6,578 nucleotides of DNA, from NCBI GenBank assembly GCA_040756085.1, contig JBFMAE010000288.1, forward strand, positions 1-6,578, given 5' to 3'. Below, piece by piece: positions 5,258 through 6,578 of the stretch. Position 1 is the stretch's first letter. Each line of letters begins with the position of its first letter. The translations under genes were made by a program, and so were the position numbers. The notes beneath the pieces were generated by a model that made no database searches, was not told where the DNA came from, and saw only the letters and a program-made list of their open reading frames with translations. This DNA comes from JBFMAE01 sp040756085 (GTDB lineage Bacteria > Desulfobacterota > BSN033 > UBA1163).

Positions 5258-5727
5258 GAGTCGGTTTCGGATTTGATATCCATCCATTCGTCAAAGGACG
5301 GCCGCTGATCCTCGGAGGGATAACGATTCCATACCTTCATGGGCTTCAGGGATATTCCGATGCAGATGTCCTCCTCCATGCCATCAGCGACGCACTGCTG
5401 GGAGCCATTGCCGATGGGGATATCGGAAAACATTTCCCGGACACCGATCCTCAATACAAAGACATCAGAAGTACGGTTCTTCTGAAAAAAGTGATGATCC
5501 GGGTGAGGGAGAAGGGTTTTCATCTCCTCAATATTGATGCAACGATTGTGGCCGAGAAACCGAAACTCGCCGATTTCATCCCCCGGATGGTTAAAGAGAT
5601 TGCAGAGGTTCTGGAGATTGAAACAGGAAGGGTCAATGTGAAGGCCACCACTTCTGAAGGATTGGGATTTACCGGAAGGGGTGAGGGAATCGCTGTTTAC
5701 GCGGTTGCACTGGTCGGAGAAGATTAA
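5254..5727 (+). CDS. ispF: 2-C-methyl-D-erythritol 2,4-cyclodiphosphate synthase
   Basis: IspF cyclises CDP-ME 2-phosphate to MEcPP with release of CMP, the fifth MEP pathway step; the family is a homotrimer with a zinc at each active site. The 157-residue product is standard length. Predicted zinc ligands are D8 and H10 in FDIHPF and H42 in YSDADVLLHA. Also present are GDIGKHFPDTDP (55-66), EKPKL (101-105) and the C-terminal KATTSEGLGFTGRGEGIA (130-147). One oddity: the usual GHSDADV is GYSDADV here, so Y34 replaces a usually conserved histidine. The ATGA overlap with ispD indicates translational coupling; GGAG at 5241-5244 is nine bases upstream of the start. gltX begins directly after the stop. 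Confidence 0.96.
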   Translation: MRVGFGFDIHPFVKGRPLILGGITIPYLHGLQGYSDADVLLHAISDALLGAIADGDIGKHFPDTDPQYKDIRSTVLLKKVMIRVREKGFHLLNIDATIVAEKPKLADFIPRMVKEIAEVLEIETGRVNVKATTSEGLGFTGRGEGIAVYAVALVGED

Positions 5728-6578
5728 ATGGCCTCATCTATCAGGGTTCGCTTTGCCCCTTCACCCACCGGGCTTCTCCATATTGGAAATGCGCGAACCG
5801 CTCTCTTCAACTATATCTTTGCGAAACGCAAGAGGGGCACCCTCATCCTGCGGATTGAAGATACCGATGTGGAGAGGTCGACCGACGCCTCCATCAACCA
5901 CATCCTCGAAGACCTTCAATGGCTGGGGATCCGCTGGGAAGAAGGCCCTGACCGGGATGGATCGGATGGCCCCTATCGTCAATCCCAACGTTTATCCTTT
6001 TACCGTGACTATACCGAACGACTGTTTCGAGAGAAAAAGGTATATAAATGTTTCTGCTCAAACGAAAGACTGGAGGCTCTTCGGAAAGAACAGCTTGCCA
6101 AAGGGAAGATGCCCCGTTATGACGGAACATGCCGTTCCCTTTCCAAAGAAGGGATTTCAAAAATGGAATCGGCAGGCGAACGGCCCGTGCTCCGTTTTCG
6201 CGTGGGAAAGGGGTCGATCATCTTTGAAGACCTCATACATGGAAGGATGAACTTCGATTCGGAGGGGATTGGAGATTTCATCATTATCCGCTCGGATGGA
6301 ATGGCAGCTTATAATTTTGCCTGTGTCATCGATGACCATCTGATGCATGTGAGCCACGTGATTCGAGGGGAAGACCACCTCTCCAACACACCCCGGCAAA
6401 TTCTGATCTATCAGGCCCTGGGATGGGAACCTCCTTCTTTTGCTCATCACCCTCTCATCCTCGGTCCGGATCGGTCTCCACTGAGCAAACGACACGGTGC
6501 TACAACCGTCTCCCAATACCGGGAGGAGGGTTTTCTACCGGAAGCCCTTCTCAATTACCTCATGCTTCTTGGTTGGGC
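5728..6578 (+). CDS. gltX: Glutamyl-tRNA synthetase, 5' part (runs off window)
   Basis: This class I synthetase attaches glutamate to tRNA-Glu (and, in organisms lacking GlnRS, to tRNA-Gln). 283 codons are present of a family length near 470-500, so the anticodon-binding part is missing from the window. The HIGH-type motif is HIGN (18-21) in FAPSPTGLLHIGNARTALFN. LRIEDTD follows at 41-47. A zinc-site pattern C108-F-C110 with Y131 and C135 matches the zinc-binding E. coli type. VIRGEDHLSNTPRQ is at 211-224. The KMSKS-type motif is LSKR at 252-255, inside SPLSKRHGA. The ATG abuts the ispF stop, with GGAGA at 5716-5720 seven bases upstream, so it belongs to the same operon. Whether it is discriminating cannot be judged from this fragment. 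Confidence 0.96.
   Translation, partial: MASSIRVRFAPSPTGLLHIGNARTALFNYIFAKRKRGTLILRIEDTDVERSTDASINHILEDLQWLGIRWEEGPDRDGSDGPYRQSQRLSFYRDYTERLFREKKVYKCFCSNERLEALRKEQLAKGKMPRYDGTCRSLSKEGISKMESAGERPVLRFRVGKGSIIFEDLIHGRMNFDSEGIGDFIIIRSDGMAAYNFACVIDDHLMHVSHVIRGEDHLSNTPRQILIYQALGWEPPSFAHHPLILGPDRSPLSKRHGATTVSQYREEGFLPEALLNYLMLLGW

Noticed and set aside
5701..5730. T-box or other leader before gltX
   Set aside because: The ispF stop and gltX start abut, leaving no room for a leader structure.
5681..6250. 189-residue + frame overlapping ispF and gltX
   Set aside because: It is out of frame with two clearly conserved genes and its residues match nothing; it is a shadow of gltX.

Overview
The window looks like chromosomal housekeeping DNA from a Gram-negative, LPS-making bacterium. 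A CMP-KDO synthetase gene (kdsB) implies an LPS outer membrane, and a lipoprotein gene follows it. The second half is a carD / membrane PIN-TRAM (YacL-like) / ispD / ispF / gltX block. From general knowledge, parts of this block also occur in Firmicutes (yacL-ispD-ispF-gltX in Bacillus) and in deltaproteobacterial lineages. With kdsB present, a Desulfobacterota/Deltaproteobacteria-type organism is the best guess; an LPS-bearing Firmicutes lineage cannot be excluded from sequence alone. All recognised genes are on the + strand.

Layout. Positions 1-446 hold no convincing gene. They contain an 8-bp-period repeat tract, a GC-rich palindrome, paired 12-bp direct repeats, a terminator-like hairpin and a good sigma70-type promoter for kdsB (447-1220). 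A gap of about 290 bases follows: a C-rich tract (G-quadruplex motif on the - strand), then very AT-rich DNA with phased A-tracts, then a strong promoter. That promoter drives a lipoprotein gene best started at a TTG at 1515 (to 2657). carD (2770-3252), the PIN-TRAM gene (best start GTG 3324, to 4376), ispD (4526-5257), ispF (5254-5727) and gltX (5728 to beyond the window end) follow. ispD and ispF overlap by ATGA, and ispF and gltX abut, so these three are almost surely co-transcribed. The PIN-TRAM gene is separated from ispD by a 149-base gap built from two inverted arms of 8-bp TGGAATNN repeats.

How the genes relate. KdsB activates KDO for lipid A core assembly. IspD and IspF are the third and fifth steps of the MEP isoprenoid pathway; both use or release cytidine nucleotides. 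GltX charges tRNA-Glu. CarD is an RNA polymerase-binding regulator of promoter opening, and the PIN-TRAM protein is a predicted membrane-anchored nuclease of unknown substrate. The lipoprotein has a CsgG/TolB-N-like middle and a FlgT-C-like end; its function is unknown.

I see no mobile element, CRISPR array, RNA gene or clearly novel multi-gene system. The most unusual material is intergenic: two unrelated repeat tracts that share an 8-bp period, one of them a large imperfect inverted repeat just ahead of an ispD start that lacks a Shine-Dalgarno sequence.
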